Source: Bryopsis sp. KO-2023 (Eukaryota > Chlorophyta > Ulvophyceae > Bryopsidales > Bryopsidaceae). From it: 64,000 nucleotides of DNA. Under the pieces are notes generated by a model. That model did not search any database and was not told the DNA's origin. It was given only the letters and a program-made list of their open reading frames with translations. Made by a program: the position numbers and the translations under genes. The stretch is from positions 6,293,501 to 6,357,500 of the forward strand of contig BSYQ01000005.1 of assembly GCA_030272585.1 (NCBI GenBank), written 5' to 3'. This document shows positions 25,053-36,979 of this stretch, one piece after another. Every line of letters starts with the position of its first letter. The stretch's first letter is position 1.

Positions 25053-26132
25053 ATCTCGATCAGACGTCAGGATCGTCGCTCGTCGCGGAAAAATAAAACT
25101 ATCCTCCACGATCGCGCGTTCCCAGAGAGAAGCAGTAAACTATTCCGGGGCTACGAAACGCACTTGGTTCGGTGTCTCTGAAACCTGGCTTCCGCAGTTG
25201 CCCTTCGGCAACGTCGCCCGTGCGCACCCATCTCATTCTGCGTCTCGGCCGTTTTCGTCGCAAACTTCAGTGCGACGATCTCAAACGTCGGTTCGTACTT
25301 CGTAGTTGGGCTCTTGAACGCATCTCGAAATACTCGACAGTGGTATCCGACCACTGAAAGGTCGTGAATGCTGTTCGGTACACGAAGGGGCGTTGATCGC
25401 CAGGCTTTTCAGCGACGGCCGCTTTGGAATAGGATTCGAACATGTGTAGCAGAGTTCATACCCCCGTGGTGGCTGTGGCAGTGTGCACTATGGTTGTGTG
25501 TAAAACGCTGGGGGTATTCAACGCACTCTTCTCCTTCAGCGAGCTAACCGCTGGGTAACTCGGTGATCACGTGGAGAGGGGGGTTCTGCAGTGGAAACCT
25601 TAGGTGACTCTTAAAACTGGTTGCTTTGTGTTGTTGCGCCGATCGCTAAAGCGTCAGGCACCGAAAATGTGGGAAACACTCTGTCGAATCAGTGAATGCT
25701 GATGATTGAGCCTTCTCTTGTCAACGCCGAGAAATCTATCTTGGACGGCGTGGTCTTGGTAAAATGCGTCGCATCCCCTGATTTTCCCACAAGAATACAG
25801 CATTCGCGAAAAAGTTTACTGAAGGGCTTCCTTTTCGCCACGAGCGGTGACACAAGGAATCCAGTGGGATTAGGGGCTGGTTGGTATCTTGGAGAACGAA
25901 GGACGAGATACCAGGTACTCGCGAATTTGATTGGCCAATCACCGCCACTGTAGTTTGGCTCTGGACTCCAGCGTCGGACGCGCTATGCTTGTACAGAACG
26001 GCTTTTCTGGGATTCGCGGATTGTGTTGGCGGAGAAACGAAAAACTTGTATTGGGCTGGGATCATTGGTGTTTTATGAAGAGAAAAACAAATCGTTCCGA
26101 ATCGTTGTTTGCCGCGCCCGCCTCACTCAAAT
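25053..26132. promoter_or_regulatory. Intergenic region between divergent ankyrin and wax synthase genes
   Basis: This 1.08 kb separates two divergent start codons and should hold both promoters. A plus-strand frame at 25696-25953 has no family features. I saw no tRNA: the TTCGAA-like sequence near 25434 is not followed by a matching acceptor stem. Nothing else was recognised. Confidence 0.4.
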
Positions 26133-29100
26133 ATGCGAGCCATTCCATCGCTTCGTTCTATGGTCGAATTTACAGTTTGCACGAACGCCAGTCTCCTCTG
26201 GGAACACACTTTGGGGGGGCTGCTTTTGAGAAAATACAAAGCTAGCAGCATCGCTGCCGTCTGCAGCTCGATTGAATCGTTGATATGTTGTGTCAGAGCG
26301 TGTGATCGCTTGTGGCTTCCAATAATGGAGTCAATGGCGGCGAGAGTGGCATTGATGGCTGGAGGAGCGTGCTTCTCCTCTTGGTGGATGAAGGCGAACG
26401 TGGACAGGGCCATGCCTGGATTGCACCGCTTGATGATGGCTCTTCCAGTGGTGTTGATAAATCATGCCATTCCATTCTTGTTTTGTGTGGACCTCTCCGA
26501 TCAGCTCTTCAGGGTCACTCTTGCATTCCTGACCGCCTGGATTTCCAACTTCAAGGTATCACCAGTGGTCTTTCAGAAAATCCAAAAACAGCCCACGAAA
26601 ACAGAAGAATGATGTTACTTTTTCTGTGAAATGTCAAAAATGAGGGGAACAACTGCCATGTGATTTCAGATTCTCACATTTCTGCAGTCCCTAAGCTGTG
26701 TCAGTGTTTCTTTTGGTAAGATTATTGTGGGTTTTGCTTCAGATCCTGGCGTTTTGCTTGAACAGGGGGCCGCTCTGCAATGACTACTATGGAAAACCAC
26801 GAGATTGGACTTTCTGGCAATACACAGCTTTGCTGATGTTGCCCATGTTGCCCAGAAGAGGTCAGTAAACAGTGACAACGTTGGTTTTTTTTCTCGTGTT
26901 TTTTTTTTCATCAGCAAAGTTAGAAAAGTAGGAAAAGAGCCAAAAGGACTCCTGTGAGTGGGGTTTTCATACAGGAAAAAGAGGGTGATATCACTCTTGC
27001 CCCCCCCCAAGAAAATAGAAAATTAAAATTATGACAATCCCACTGTCCACTGAAATTGATTGTAGGGCTTTACAAAATACGAACTGTGTTTTTGTAAATT
27101 CATTTTTTTGAACAATGTTTTTTCCCATTCTTTTGCACACTGGTGGAATTGTCTGTCATAGATTATGAGGAGACCAATGGAATTTTGAGCAGGCTGGAAC
27201 TGCAAACATTGAAGAGGAGGCTGTGCCAATTTGTGGCAAAAACTGGTAGAGAAAAAAAAATATATATATATATTTTTTTATATATATGAAATTAAAAGAA
27301 CACAGGATCTGTATCACTCAGAAATAGAAAATGCTCTGTTTTTTGCAACACAAGAAAAAATTCATCCCAGAAACCCAATCTATCTTAGTAAGAGAAATTG
27401 CCCTAGCTCCCAGCTAATTTTATATTTTAGGTGTTAAAAATGTTTGAAAACAAATAGATAGCAGCCAATCGTAACTCTGCACAGGCCTTTTATTTGTTTG
27501 TTGCCTTGGGGGTTTTGTGGAAATTGATTTTTTCTTTTGAAAATATATTATTTCAGAGCTCGAGGGAAAACAAGAAAAATGGGTGGGGGGAGAAATCACT
27601 AGACTGGTTGCTGTGGCAACCAAACATCAGTCTTTTTTAAGATGACTTTCACTCTTGTGCTAATGTTTTGTTAATAATTTGATGTGCTGGTGTGTTTTTT
27701 CCAGCTCTTTTGTTGGGAATTTCTTACACCATTTGTGAGTTGGATCCGCCTGCCTTCCTGAAAGGATACATTTATGGTAGGAGATTCTCATTGTTTTTCC
27801 TTTTTTTTTCCTTTTTTGAATTCAGATAGACCCAAAGTAGATTTCACTATCAATAATTAATTTAAATTAATTAATTAAAAAAAATTAGAGTTTTTGTAAA
27901 ATGCTACAGTTTTTGTCCAGCTAATTTTACAATTGCAAGTCGGTAGTTTTTTCTTGCTTAATTGTTGATTTATATTTCAGACGCAAAAAAAAAGTACACT
28001 GATCGTATTACGATTGATGTTTTCTTTAATTTTTTTGCGCAGAACCTCTAGTTCTTGCTGTTTGAAAAATATAAAAAGCAGATATCTTATGTGTTGAACA
28101 ACAATCAGAAAGCAAAATTGGAAAAAAATATCGCAGCTGAAGAAAGTTTCCCATCATTTATGAGCCACCTTATGTTTATTTTACCCGATAGAAAAGTTGT
28201 TTATTTATCTTGGAAGGAAAATGCCTACTCTGGGTGATTTGTTTTGTTGTGTTTTTCAATTTTTTTTCTGTGCTGTTGTGAAATTCAGCTTTGAGTCTGT
28301 ATGGATTTCTTGGATTTTGGATGGATCTTTCCGCTATTCTTGGTTCAGTGCTTCTGGACATGGAGTTGACTGAAAATTTCAAGCATCCATATGTGGTGAG
28401 TTGGAATTTTCTTCTTTTTATATGGTATTCGATATTTAGTATTTTGGGTAGCTTCATGCTCTAAAGTCTTCTTCCCAAGGGATGTTATTATGGAGAAAAA
28501 TCTTCTGAAATTTGTTTGCAATTGGACTTTTTTGTGCATGCCATTTTTTTGTCAGTTGAATACGCGAATTGTTTTTTTTGCGAAGCCTAGTGATGGCATT
28601 TGAAAACTTAAATAAGCAGGTGATGGGAGTTGGAATTTCTTGTCCAATTTCAAAAACTTGTAGAAAAAAAAGATGCAAATGTATACCCTGGTGTCGCAAA
28701 CCTTTTGTCAAGTACAGAGTGCTTGGTAGTGATCAGACTTTTTTTTTTGCATATCTGTAGGCAGTATCGTTTGCTGATTTTTGGTCGAGATGGAACAAAG
28801 TGACTGGTATTTTGCTTCGGTGCTTATCCTATGATATCATCATGGAAGGTAACATAACAATACGTCCACAGCTTCACAGCTGTTTGAAATCATGTGAATG
28901 TTTCCTGATAAATAATTTCTTCAGAATCAGTCTTGTGGATGGTCCACCTTTCTGAGCGGCTTTTTTTCACCCAAAAATTTATGGAAACGAAACTTTGGTG
29001 ATTATTTTCTAGGTCGATTTGTGCGAGGGGTTTACAGGAAAAACGATAAGAAAAACTGCAATGAGAAGAGGTGCCAATATCGACGGGCCGTGGCGATTGT

Positions 29101-29584
29101 AGTGCTATTCATATTGAGTGGGATCATGCATGAAATGGTCTTCTGGTGAGCAGAAAATCATTCAGACAGAAAAATAAAATAAAGCAACTCATAGCCAAAA
29201 TTTACTCCATTTATTAATTTATTCACATTTATTCCATTATTTCTGTATTTATTATTACACATAATACAAATGATTTCATTTTGCATGAACTGAAGAAATA
29301 CCCAGTCGCTCACACATTTGGTTGTGATTAACAGGTATTCGTCTGGCTTTTGGGGATGGGGCTGGTTTGCATTCTTCACTTACTTTGGTCCAGCCCTCGT
29401 GTTGGAAAATGCTGCAATATCAATGGGGAAGCATCTGCTCAAGATCTCCTCCGTCCCCAGAGCAGTGGGGATTTTTTACTTGTTTATTGCCATGTCAATC
29501 CCAGCCAATCAGTTTTTCGTACCTCAATCGGAGCAGGGGGGTTCAAAAGATTTGGCCAAATATGTCCTTGCACTCTGGAAATAG
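26133..29584 (+). CDS. Jojoba-type wax synthase (MBOAT-family long-chain-alcohol O-fatty-acyltransferase)
   Basis: The family joins a fatty acyl-CoA to a fatty alcohol to form wax ester in the ER membrane. Exon 1 (26133-26552) is strongly hydrophobic. It ends in AFLTAWISNFK, the counterpart of the conserved AFFLxWLANFK block. The next exon continues ILAFCLNRGPLCND, the equivalent of the family's L-F-x-F-D-x-GPL. Short exons follow, including LLLGISYTICELDPPAFLKG (about 27704) and YGFLGFWMDLSAILG (about 28300). The MBOAT signatures are SFADFWSRWNKVTGILLR (about 28764) and the catalytic-His motif SGIMHEMVFWY (about 29117, continuing at 29336). The last exon has further membrane spans and ends LAKYVLALWK at 29584. 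I count about eight exons and roughly 400 residues. Other MBOAT O-acyltransferases (DGAT- or sterol-type) cannot be excluded without alignment. The introns are very T-rich. Confidence 0.82.
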
Positions 29585-29765
29585 AGTGAAAATCTGGAAA
29601 TGGAGTGAAATGAAAGAATTGGGCTGTTGCGTAAAGCAATAATAAGAATATGAGAGCATCGGAAAGGGGTGCTAAGAAAACAATAAAAAAAATTCCTTGG
29701 GCTTGATTGGGGTGCCCTGTTGATTAAAATCTTAGCGATCCGAAAAGGATGTTTCAGTGTTTCAA

Positions 29766-29771
29766 AATAAA
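29766..29771 (+). terminator. Candidate AATAAA polyadenylation signal for wax synthase
   Basis: AATAAA lies about 180 bases after the stop codon. The motif is common by chance in AT-rich sequence, so the call is tentative. Confidence 0.25.
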
Positions 29772-30794
29772 TTGTGAGGAGATGTCCGCACATGGTATTT
29801 TCTTTTTTGTAGGATTATTACTTTTTCCCTTTTCATGTTTTTTGGAAGGGGTTGGGGATGGGTACAGACAGGCAAGTACTTGTGTTTTCTTAATTTATTC
29901 TTTTTTTTTGGATGGGTGTTTTTAAGTTTTGATTCGATGAAAGGAAAAAAAAGGTTCTTAGCTTGGAAGGGGTAGAGAGGGTGGTTAATGTTTTCTTGTG
30001 CATCGCCCCCAAACAATCAATAAGGGCTTTGTATTTTCCATTTTAATCTTGGTTTTTATGGAGTGTTAAAATGTAAGGTCGCTGTCACCAAAAAATTCTG
30101 CAAAATGCTGAAAGTGGAATCGGATCCTGCCAACACTTGGAGCCAGACTCCCCGCTTGGCCCACCAACAAAATTATTCATTATGTTGGGAGCTTTCTGAA
30201 TGATGTGTTGACCTTTCTAGAAAAACACAATCGATTTTCTGCAAATGAATGGCGCATCATTTTTTGTGGTCCTTTTGCCAGCTTTTTGCCAAAAAAATGT
30301 TTTGTCCATCGGGCTATAAATGGGCCAAAAATGTTGCTCTATTAGATATATTTGCGGCCGCAAAAGGGCCACAACAAGGCATTTAGGGCCACTTTGGGGC
30401 CTGCGAAGTTGAAAACACTGCACTGCTCGCCAAGACTCCCAGTCTTGGAGTCCACGTCAAAAACTGGGACGTGGTTTATGAGTGAATCTCTCGATTAGCT
30501 GAGCGTATGCCCAATTCAATGCCAATTCAATTCAAAATGGTTTCTGGCAGCATTTTTTCAAACAAAATTTACATGGTCAGACAAGATTAAGTTGACATGG
30601 TCGACCCAAAAATTACAACACACGTACACTTAAACAACTGTTGCTCAACCCTGGTCCCCTCAAACACCACTCAACAGCTCACAAAACTATGCAGCTGCAT
30701 GGTCAAAATACGAATGAAAAATAACTCCTTCACTGAGTTCCACCCAACCACCATGGAACTAATCCAAAAGGTCACAGACTTCATCAGAATTGCT

Positions 30795-30872
30795 CTCATA
30801 AATTAACATATTGCGAGGTGAAGAAAACAGCAGAACTTATCTCATAAATTTACATATTGCAAGGTGAAGAAA
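30795..30872. repeat. Imperfect 46-bp direct repeat, two copies
   Basis: The sequence starting CTCATAAATTAACATATTGC at 30795 recurs 46 bases later at 30841 as CTCATAAATTTACATATTGC. About 32 bases match with two substitutions, ending GAAGAAA in both. It looks like a small local tandem duplication. Confidence 0.8.
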
Positions 30873-31378
30873 CATACACGACCAATGAAAATGAAATGGC
30901 AAGGCGACCCTAATAGCTTGAATGGAGAAATCAACCAAAGCTGCGGCAACTCACCAGGAATGTAGCTGGGAAGAAAGTCATCATGAAGAACTGAGGGGTG
31001 GCATTCTCCACTGATGTTGCTTGGAGAGAAAAAAAAAAAGCAAAACAACTACAAAGGGGGGCGATCCCTTCAACGAAAACAATTTCAAGAAAAACACCGG
31101 AAGCGCATTGGCTCGCCCAGTTCCCCCCCGTCTCTCCCCCAACTCCACATCGGGGGGAGGGGGACCAGGGGCGCGCACATGCGTTCCACCCTCATTGAAA
31201 ATGCTGCCAACAAACCTCACGCAGTTGAGATTAAAATTCCAGTTTCTTGTTGACACGTGTCGACACGTGGATATCGCCCCCAAATCGCATTCCTCTCCCA
31301 TTCTGGATCGCTCCTTGAGAATCGCAACTTGCAAACAAGCCTCCGACAGAGACCCTTTCAGTGATCGCCTGCAGAGAA

Positions 31379-34300
31379 ATGAGCACACAGACCAAGATGA
31401 GCAAGAGGGGCCGACAGCAGAGTGTGAGGGCGACAGCATTCTCGATTTTTTAATTAGACGTCGGAAAGAATCGTCACCTGTGATCTGTGATGTGTGTGCA
31501 TTAGTCATAGTGCTGCAGGAACATCTGAAAAGGGAAAAGCTATCACAAAAAAAAAAAATAAAAAAATCTGATGAATCACCTATGTTCAGTGTTTCGGTGC
31601 TTGCTTAGAGAAGCTGTATTTTTAGAATGTGATGATTTTTGTATGTGAACAGGAGGACGATGCGGGAAGGAAAAAAGCAAAGATCCCAACCCGTAAGTGT
31701 TTCAATGTTTTTTGAAGTTTTTTGAAGTTTTTGTTTTGTTTTTTTTGTTAAAATTACAATTTCACAGATTTTTGAATTTGCATGCATGCATAGAAATGCA
31801 GTACTAACTATTGAACTGATTTTGGCAGAGCTCCTCTCGAGACCACTGGTTGCGTCAAAGTGGCAAGAAGTCGGTGTTTCTGACTTCAACTTCGAGCAAG
31901 ATGCACGGCAACGGGAGGCCGTGAGAAATTTGGTGGAGGTAAGAATAAAAATACTACATTTCGTGTGGCATTCAAGAATTTCATATCTTGTTTTTCGGTG
32001 GGTGTTGTGTCGACCTGTTGACCCTTTGGCATATTCAGCATGTACCCCAGGAAAATGAGAAGAGAAAAAAGCGCAAAAAACTCAATTAGTCATTTGGGAC
32101 ACAATGTTTCTTTTTAAGGAAGGTCTTCTGTTTAATTTCAAACGTATTTGTTGTTTTGTTCAGTTGGTTTTCACAATGTCAGACATCGAGGTTGGAGGTT
32201 TCACTCAGCCCACCAATGTTGGGAAGACTGTTCATGTTTTGATTCGGTTATGTTGTGTGGACAGGTAGAATTTCCAAAATACCACGCACGGGCTAAGGTG
32301 ATGGAGGAAAAAAGGGTCGAAAAGGAGACTAAGTTGTACGAACAGGGTCTTCGAGCGAAACATGCAGCGATGCGTCCTACAGATGTGGCATTGCGGGTAG
32401 GGCTGGCAAATAATCTGTACTTTCTTAATTTTATTAATTAATTTACTTTATTTCTTCACAAAAAAAATAACTCCGGAATTATTCTCTGTGTTTGTTACTT
32501 GTTGATTCTTCTTTCCAAAAAATTCACAGGAGAATTGGAATTGAAAGAAAACATATCCAGATGGCATGATGTGGAATCCAGGTCTGCAAAAAAAACTACC
32601 TTTCACCTTTTTTTTTGGGGGGGGGGGGCATTTCTGCACAGCTGAATGACTGGGGCTGGACCGACTTTGAAATTTGTTTGTTTTGTTTCTGCGAATGTGT
32701 GCAGCTCATGAAGGAGAAGAACTTGGATCTGTACCGTGGGGTGAAAGTCATGGGTCATGTACCGGGCATCCTGATTGGAGATACCTTCAGATGCCGCTCA
32801 CAGATGATGCTGACGGGCCTTCACACTCAACCACTTGGGGGGATAGACACTACGAAGATTGGAAAAGGACGCGGTTTGAAAAGCTTTGTGGTGGGTGGCA
32901 TCAGAACAACCAACCATCGATTAAAAATTCGAGTCATTTGTGTCTGTTTTTTTTTTTTTTTTGAGTTTTTGAGAAAGAAGGAAGGAAAAATCTGCGCCAC
33001 AGAATGATGGATTTTCCTCCCCCCTCTGTTTAGTGAGCTGGTCATGTCTTTCTGTTTTTTTGAAAAAGTTTTGAATTTTCTGCACCCCACCCCCCTACCC
33101 CGGAAAAAAAAAAAAAAAAAAAAGAGAGCAAAAAAAAGCTGGTCTTGAAAACTGAGGGGAAAATCAATCCATCCTCATCTCATGCTGGTGCATACTGGTG
33201 TATATATTCTTGACAAGAAGTTTGCTGTGTGCTCGAGCAGACTTCTATTGTGGTGGCTGGGGGCTACCAGGATGATGAGGATTATGGCGATCGGCTGGTC
33301 TACACGGGGTCAGGTGGAAATAAAGGGCTCGGGGACAAGACCCAATACAAGGACCAGGAGCTCACCAGGGGAAACCTCGCCCTCCTCCACAATGCGCAAC
33401 ACTGTGTTCCAGTCAGAGTCATCCGAACATACAAGAAGATGGACTACTCTGTCTACGATGGATTGTACGATGTCGACCATATGACCAAGGTTAGATCTTT
33501 GTGGAAATTCGATTTTATGTTTTTTTTTACATATGTCCCAATCAACCTCCACTCAAGGTGATGGAAAGTGCAGAAAACAACAGAAAACTTGCTGCCATCC
33601 CTCTTCACGTTTGTACGAGTTCGTAAAGAAATACTCGGTCCCCATTCGAAAGCTCCAGGGCATCCAAGTCCATGAACAGCAGTGCTGTAACTAAAAATAC
33701 ATCTGCTCCCAAATGTTTGAAACAATTCCAGTTTACCTGTGCAATTTCTATGTGCATGAAACGGAGGCTGAAAAACTCCATGTTCAGCTTATAAAATGTG
33801 CTGAAAAATTCAAAATTCAAACAGCATATAAAATTCTCTCAATCGTATGTTGATTTCCTTAATTAGTTGGTATACTTTTGCTCACTGCAATCTTCCGTGT
33901 CATTCGCTTGCCAGCTCATTTGTTTTTTTTTCCTGTTTTTTTATAGGAGAAGGGGGTGGAGGGCTTCATCGTATACCGATATCATCTGACACGGTGCCCT
34001 GGCCAAGAAGAATGCCATGGGATCAAGGTGGAGTTTTCGGGAGGCTCCAAGCGTACAGAGAAGAAGAAAGACCGTGTGGTAAGAATTGCAGCAACGGCAT
34101 CTCTTCCTTCCATTGAAATCAGATTTCATGATTCAAGAAATCAGTATGCTCGATTTCTAAAAAATTGAAATGCTTCACATCGGGGTCGAAAGTCCCATTC
34201 AACAGAAGCGCTACGGGCCCTAGTTTTGTATTCTCACGGAGACTACTGTTGGCTTATAGGATGTGTGTGTGAATTTTTTTCTTATTTTTTATTTTATTTT

Positions 34301-36979
34301 TTGCTCAGGTGTGTTTGGACATCAGTCTGGGAAAGGAGGAGCTGCCGATTCCTGCAGTGAACAATGTCGATGATATGCTGCCACCAGGAATCGACCTGGA
34401 AGATGTTCCGCTGGCTGCTCGTGCCATCAAGGAGTGGAAGCAAGACCCGGCTCCCTTTACCTACTCACCAGAGTAAGTGCCCTGAAAACAAAATTCTCCT
34501 TTGCACATTTTCTTGTTTTATTGTTTTCTTAGTTATTTTTCGGAGGGTGGTGGAAGAAATGGGGCAGCCGATAGCAAAACGGAACTTGGTTTCTGGACAG
34601 GATAACGTTTCAGTGACATTTTTTGAAAAAGAACTGGGAAGAGTATTTTCAAGCAGCACCTCAGTGGCTGCCCTTGAAGAAATGAAAACCCATGTTGGTC
34701 GGGTCTGTCCAAAAAGCAATGGTGCCCAGTGTGATTTGACCATTGTATATTCCTGATTCTGATGCTGTTTTCCTTCCTGGTTTTGCAGATTGGTATACGA
34801 TGCTGAAGTGGAGAGGCCAGAAGCTCCTCCTCCTCCATCATGTGCGGCCCATGACGAGGTTTCAAGATTGAACAGGCTGTCAAAGTGAGTGCTTCTTTTC
34901 AATCAAAACGCCATAGCAATCAAAAGGGAAAATGAAAAAAAAACATCAGGATCTCACAGGATCAGAATGGAACCCCTCACGTAGTATATTTTTTTGTGAA
35001 GCATGATTTTTCTCCTGTTGCAGTGAAAACCAGAAGGTGTCCTGTACTTTAAACAGTACTGATTGCCCATTAAGTTTTTTCTTCTGATAATGATGGCCTG
35101 ACAGAAATCGATGCTTGCTGTCATGATTTCACATCTCATGCTCCTGTTTGCAAACAAAGTTCGCTGTTGTGTAATGTGGTTGTTTGTTGTTTCGATAAAC
35201 AGGGGTGTGCTCCCCTACACGAACAAAACATTGGGTGGCGTTTGCCCAATGCTCTACGAATGTGCCGATTATATGGGATGCACGAAAGGAGCTTCTTGCA
35301 GCCAGAGGCTGACCCAATCACCCATGGCAGTGAAGCTCAGGGTACGGATCGATACACCCATTTTTCCTATTCTGTTTTTTTTCCCTCCACTTCTGGTCCT
35401 TCTTATCACTGCTTTGTTTTTCTTTTTATTATCCTTCTTTTTAATTATATTCCATGCATCATCCCATCGAATTTATCTGTTTTCATGCTCGTTTCTTTTT
35501 ATTTGTTTAATTCTTTTTGGAGGGGGGGAGCTGACGCACACATATATGTGCATGTGTAGGTGTTCAAGACTGAGGATCGTGGCTGGGCTGTTCAAACGCT
35601 GGAAAAAATCCCTGCCTACGCTTTTGTTTCTGTCTACCGTGGGGTCGTTTACAAGGCAACCCACCCTGACTCCAACGACAATTATGCATACAGTCTCTGC
35701 AGGCGAACGGACTATGATGATGCTGGAAAGTAAGTGAAAAACAAAACAAAACAAGCTCTGAATTATCTTGCTTTACCTCCTAAAATTTCTGACTGAAAAA
35801 ATGCTCGAATTCGTTAACAAAAAACGCACTGCATGTGCCTCTGTGGTTTTTTTTCAGTAATGGGAATCTGTGGATTTTTTTTTCAAAGTAATATTGTTTT
35901 TTTTTTTTTTTTCTGGCTTATAAACAATCCTTAATTTTCTGTGAGGAATCAACTGCCACCAGTCAGACCCTCTCGATCGATGACTGGAAATCCACATGAC
36001 CAAATTTTCGTTGCACTCGTAAATATTTTTTGCAGCAAATTTTCAGTGAATTAATCCCGGAACTGCCTTACTTTCATTCCATCCTGATTTTTTCTGTGTT
36101 TGCCCTTAATTAAATCTAGTTATGTGGAGGGGGGGACCCACGTGGAGGTGAAGTACGTCATCACCGGGAAGACCAAAGGGAACCTCTTCCGATACGTGAA
36201 CCATTCCTGCGACCCCAACTGCTTTATCCAACCCACTCTTCAAGAGCATAAAGAAAAAGACCTTCCGAGCATCGCACTTTTCACCCAGCGGACGGTGCAG
36301 GCCTACGAGGAGATCACATACGACTATGGCCGGTAAGTTGTTAGAAAAAAAAGAAAAGAAAAAAAGTTTGTGTTTTTGTATGAATGAATGAATGAATGTG
36401 TATGTTACATTAGGCCATCTTGGCCATGTGATTTAGGTGGTGGAAAAAAATCCAGCTCAAATTAGTCAGATCTAGAAAAACCTCCGCACTTGCATCGAAG
36501 ATAATGTAAATCTATTAGAAATCCCTTGCGAAAGTGCCTAGCGCCTTTTAAAAAAAAGACTGCGTTAAATTTTCAAAGAAAAGCTGACCTGAATTATGGA
36601 AATAAAAATTCATTAGGGACCAACTGTCCCACATTAATCCGTGGAGAAACAAAAGATCAGAATTGAAAAAACCGTGCTCGAACTGCAAAACTGCTAGAAA
36701 GAGGAAAGCATCCATGGAAGCCAGATTTTTTATATTTTTTTGGGGGTGGTTTTGAGGTCAGTAAACCGCTACTGCCCCTGCCCTGTCGGAAGTGATCGAT
36801 GTTCACCTCAAATTCTGGTGCAAGTGCTTCTCCAACGCTGTTTCTTGTGTTTTTTTTTTGCTTTTGATAGAGCCTTCGTGGATCACTACCTGGGGGGGAA
36901 GTGCAAGTGCCGGACAGCGGTGTGCTCCAGCAGGGAAGTGGTGGTGGACCTCCACTCAAAGCCCGACACCAAAGGATAA
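31379..36979 (+). CDS. SUVH: SRA-SET histone H3K9 methyltransferase, SUVH type
   Basis: SUVH proteins bind methylated DNA through SRA and methylate histone H3 lysine 9. I place the start at 31379: MSTQTKMSKRGRQQS ends at a GTGAGG donor in phase 0 and joins EDDAGRKKAKIPT (from about 31652). The SRA domain begins at GHVPGILIGDTF (32754) and continues TSIVVAGGYQDDEDYGD (33241), GNLALLHNAQ and GVEGFIVYRYHLTR (about 33957). A linker with ELPIPAVNNVDD leads to the SET region: LYECADYMGC, VFKTEDRGWAVQ, then GNLFRYVNHSCDPN and EEITYDYG (36180-36330). The post-SET KCKCRTAVC motif ends the protein at 36979. The pre-SET cysteine cluster is depleted: only about five Cys replace the usual nine, although exon phases are continuous. 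The SAM motif reads GWA rather than GWG. The product is roughly 650 residues. Confidence 0.88.
32608..32628 (+). repeat. T9-G12 tract in a SUVH intron
   Basis: Nine T residues are followed directly by twelve G residues inside an intron. The same T-run/G-run junction recurs at 62652-62686 and, in shorter form, near 7326-7340. Confidence 0.7.
36381..36398 (+). repeat. (TGAA)n microsatellite
   Basis: Four and a half TGAA units lie in the intron before the last SUVH exon. Confidence 0.7.

Larger units (their letters stand above)
29585..31378. other. Intergenic region downstream of wax synthase, upstream of SUVH
   Basis: This 1.8 kb lies between genes on the same strand. It holds the wax synthase 3' UTR, the local direct repeat at 30795-30872 and the presumed promoter of the SUVH gene. 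Open frames overlap on both strands at 30980-31600, but neither shows a recognisable domain. Nothing else was seen. Confidence 0.4.

Noticed and set aside
25425-25500. tRNA-like TTCGAATCC on the minus strand
   Set aside because: No matching acceptor stem, D arm or anticodon arm could be drawn around it.
30981-31508. 175-codon minus-strand open frame opposite the SUVH 5' end
   Set aside because: It overlaps the phase-consistent SUVH first exon and lacks any recognisable motif.
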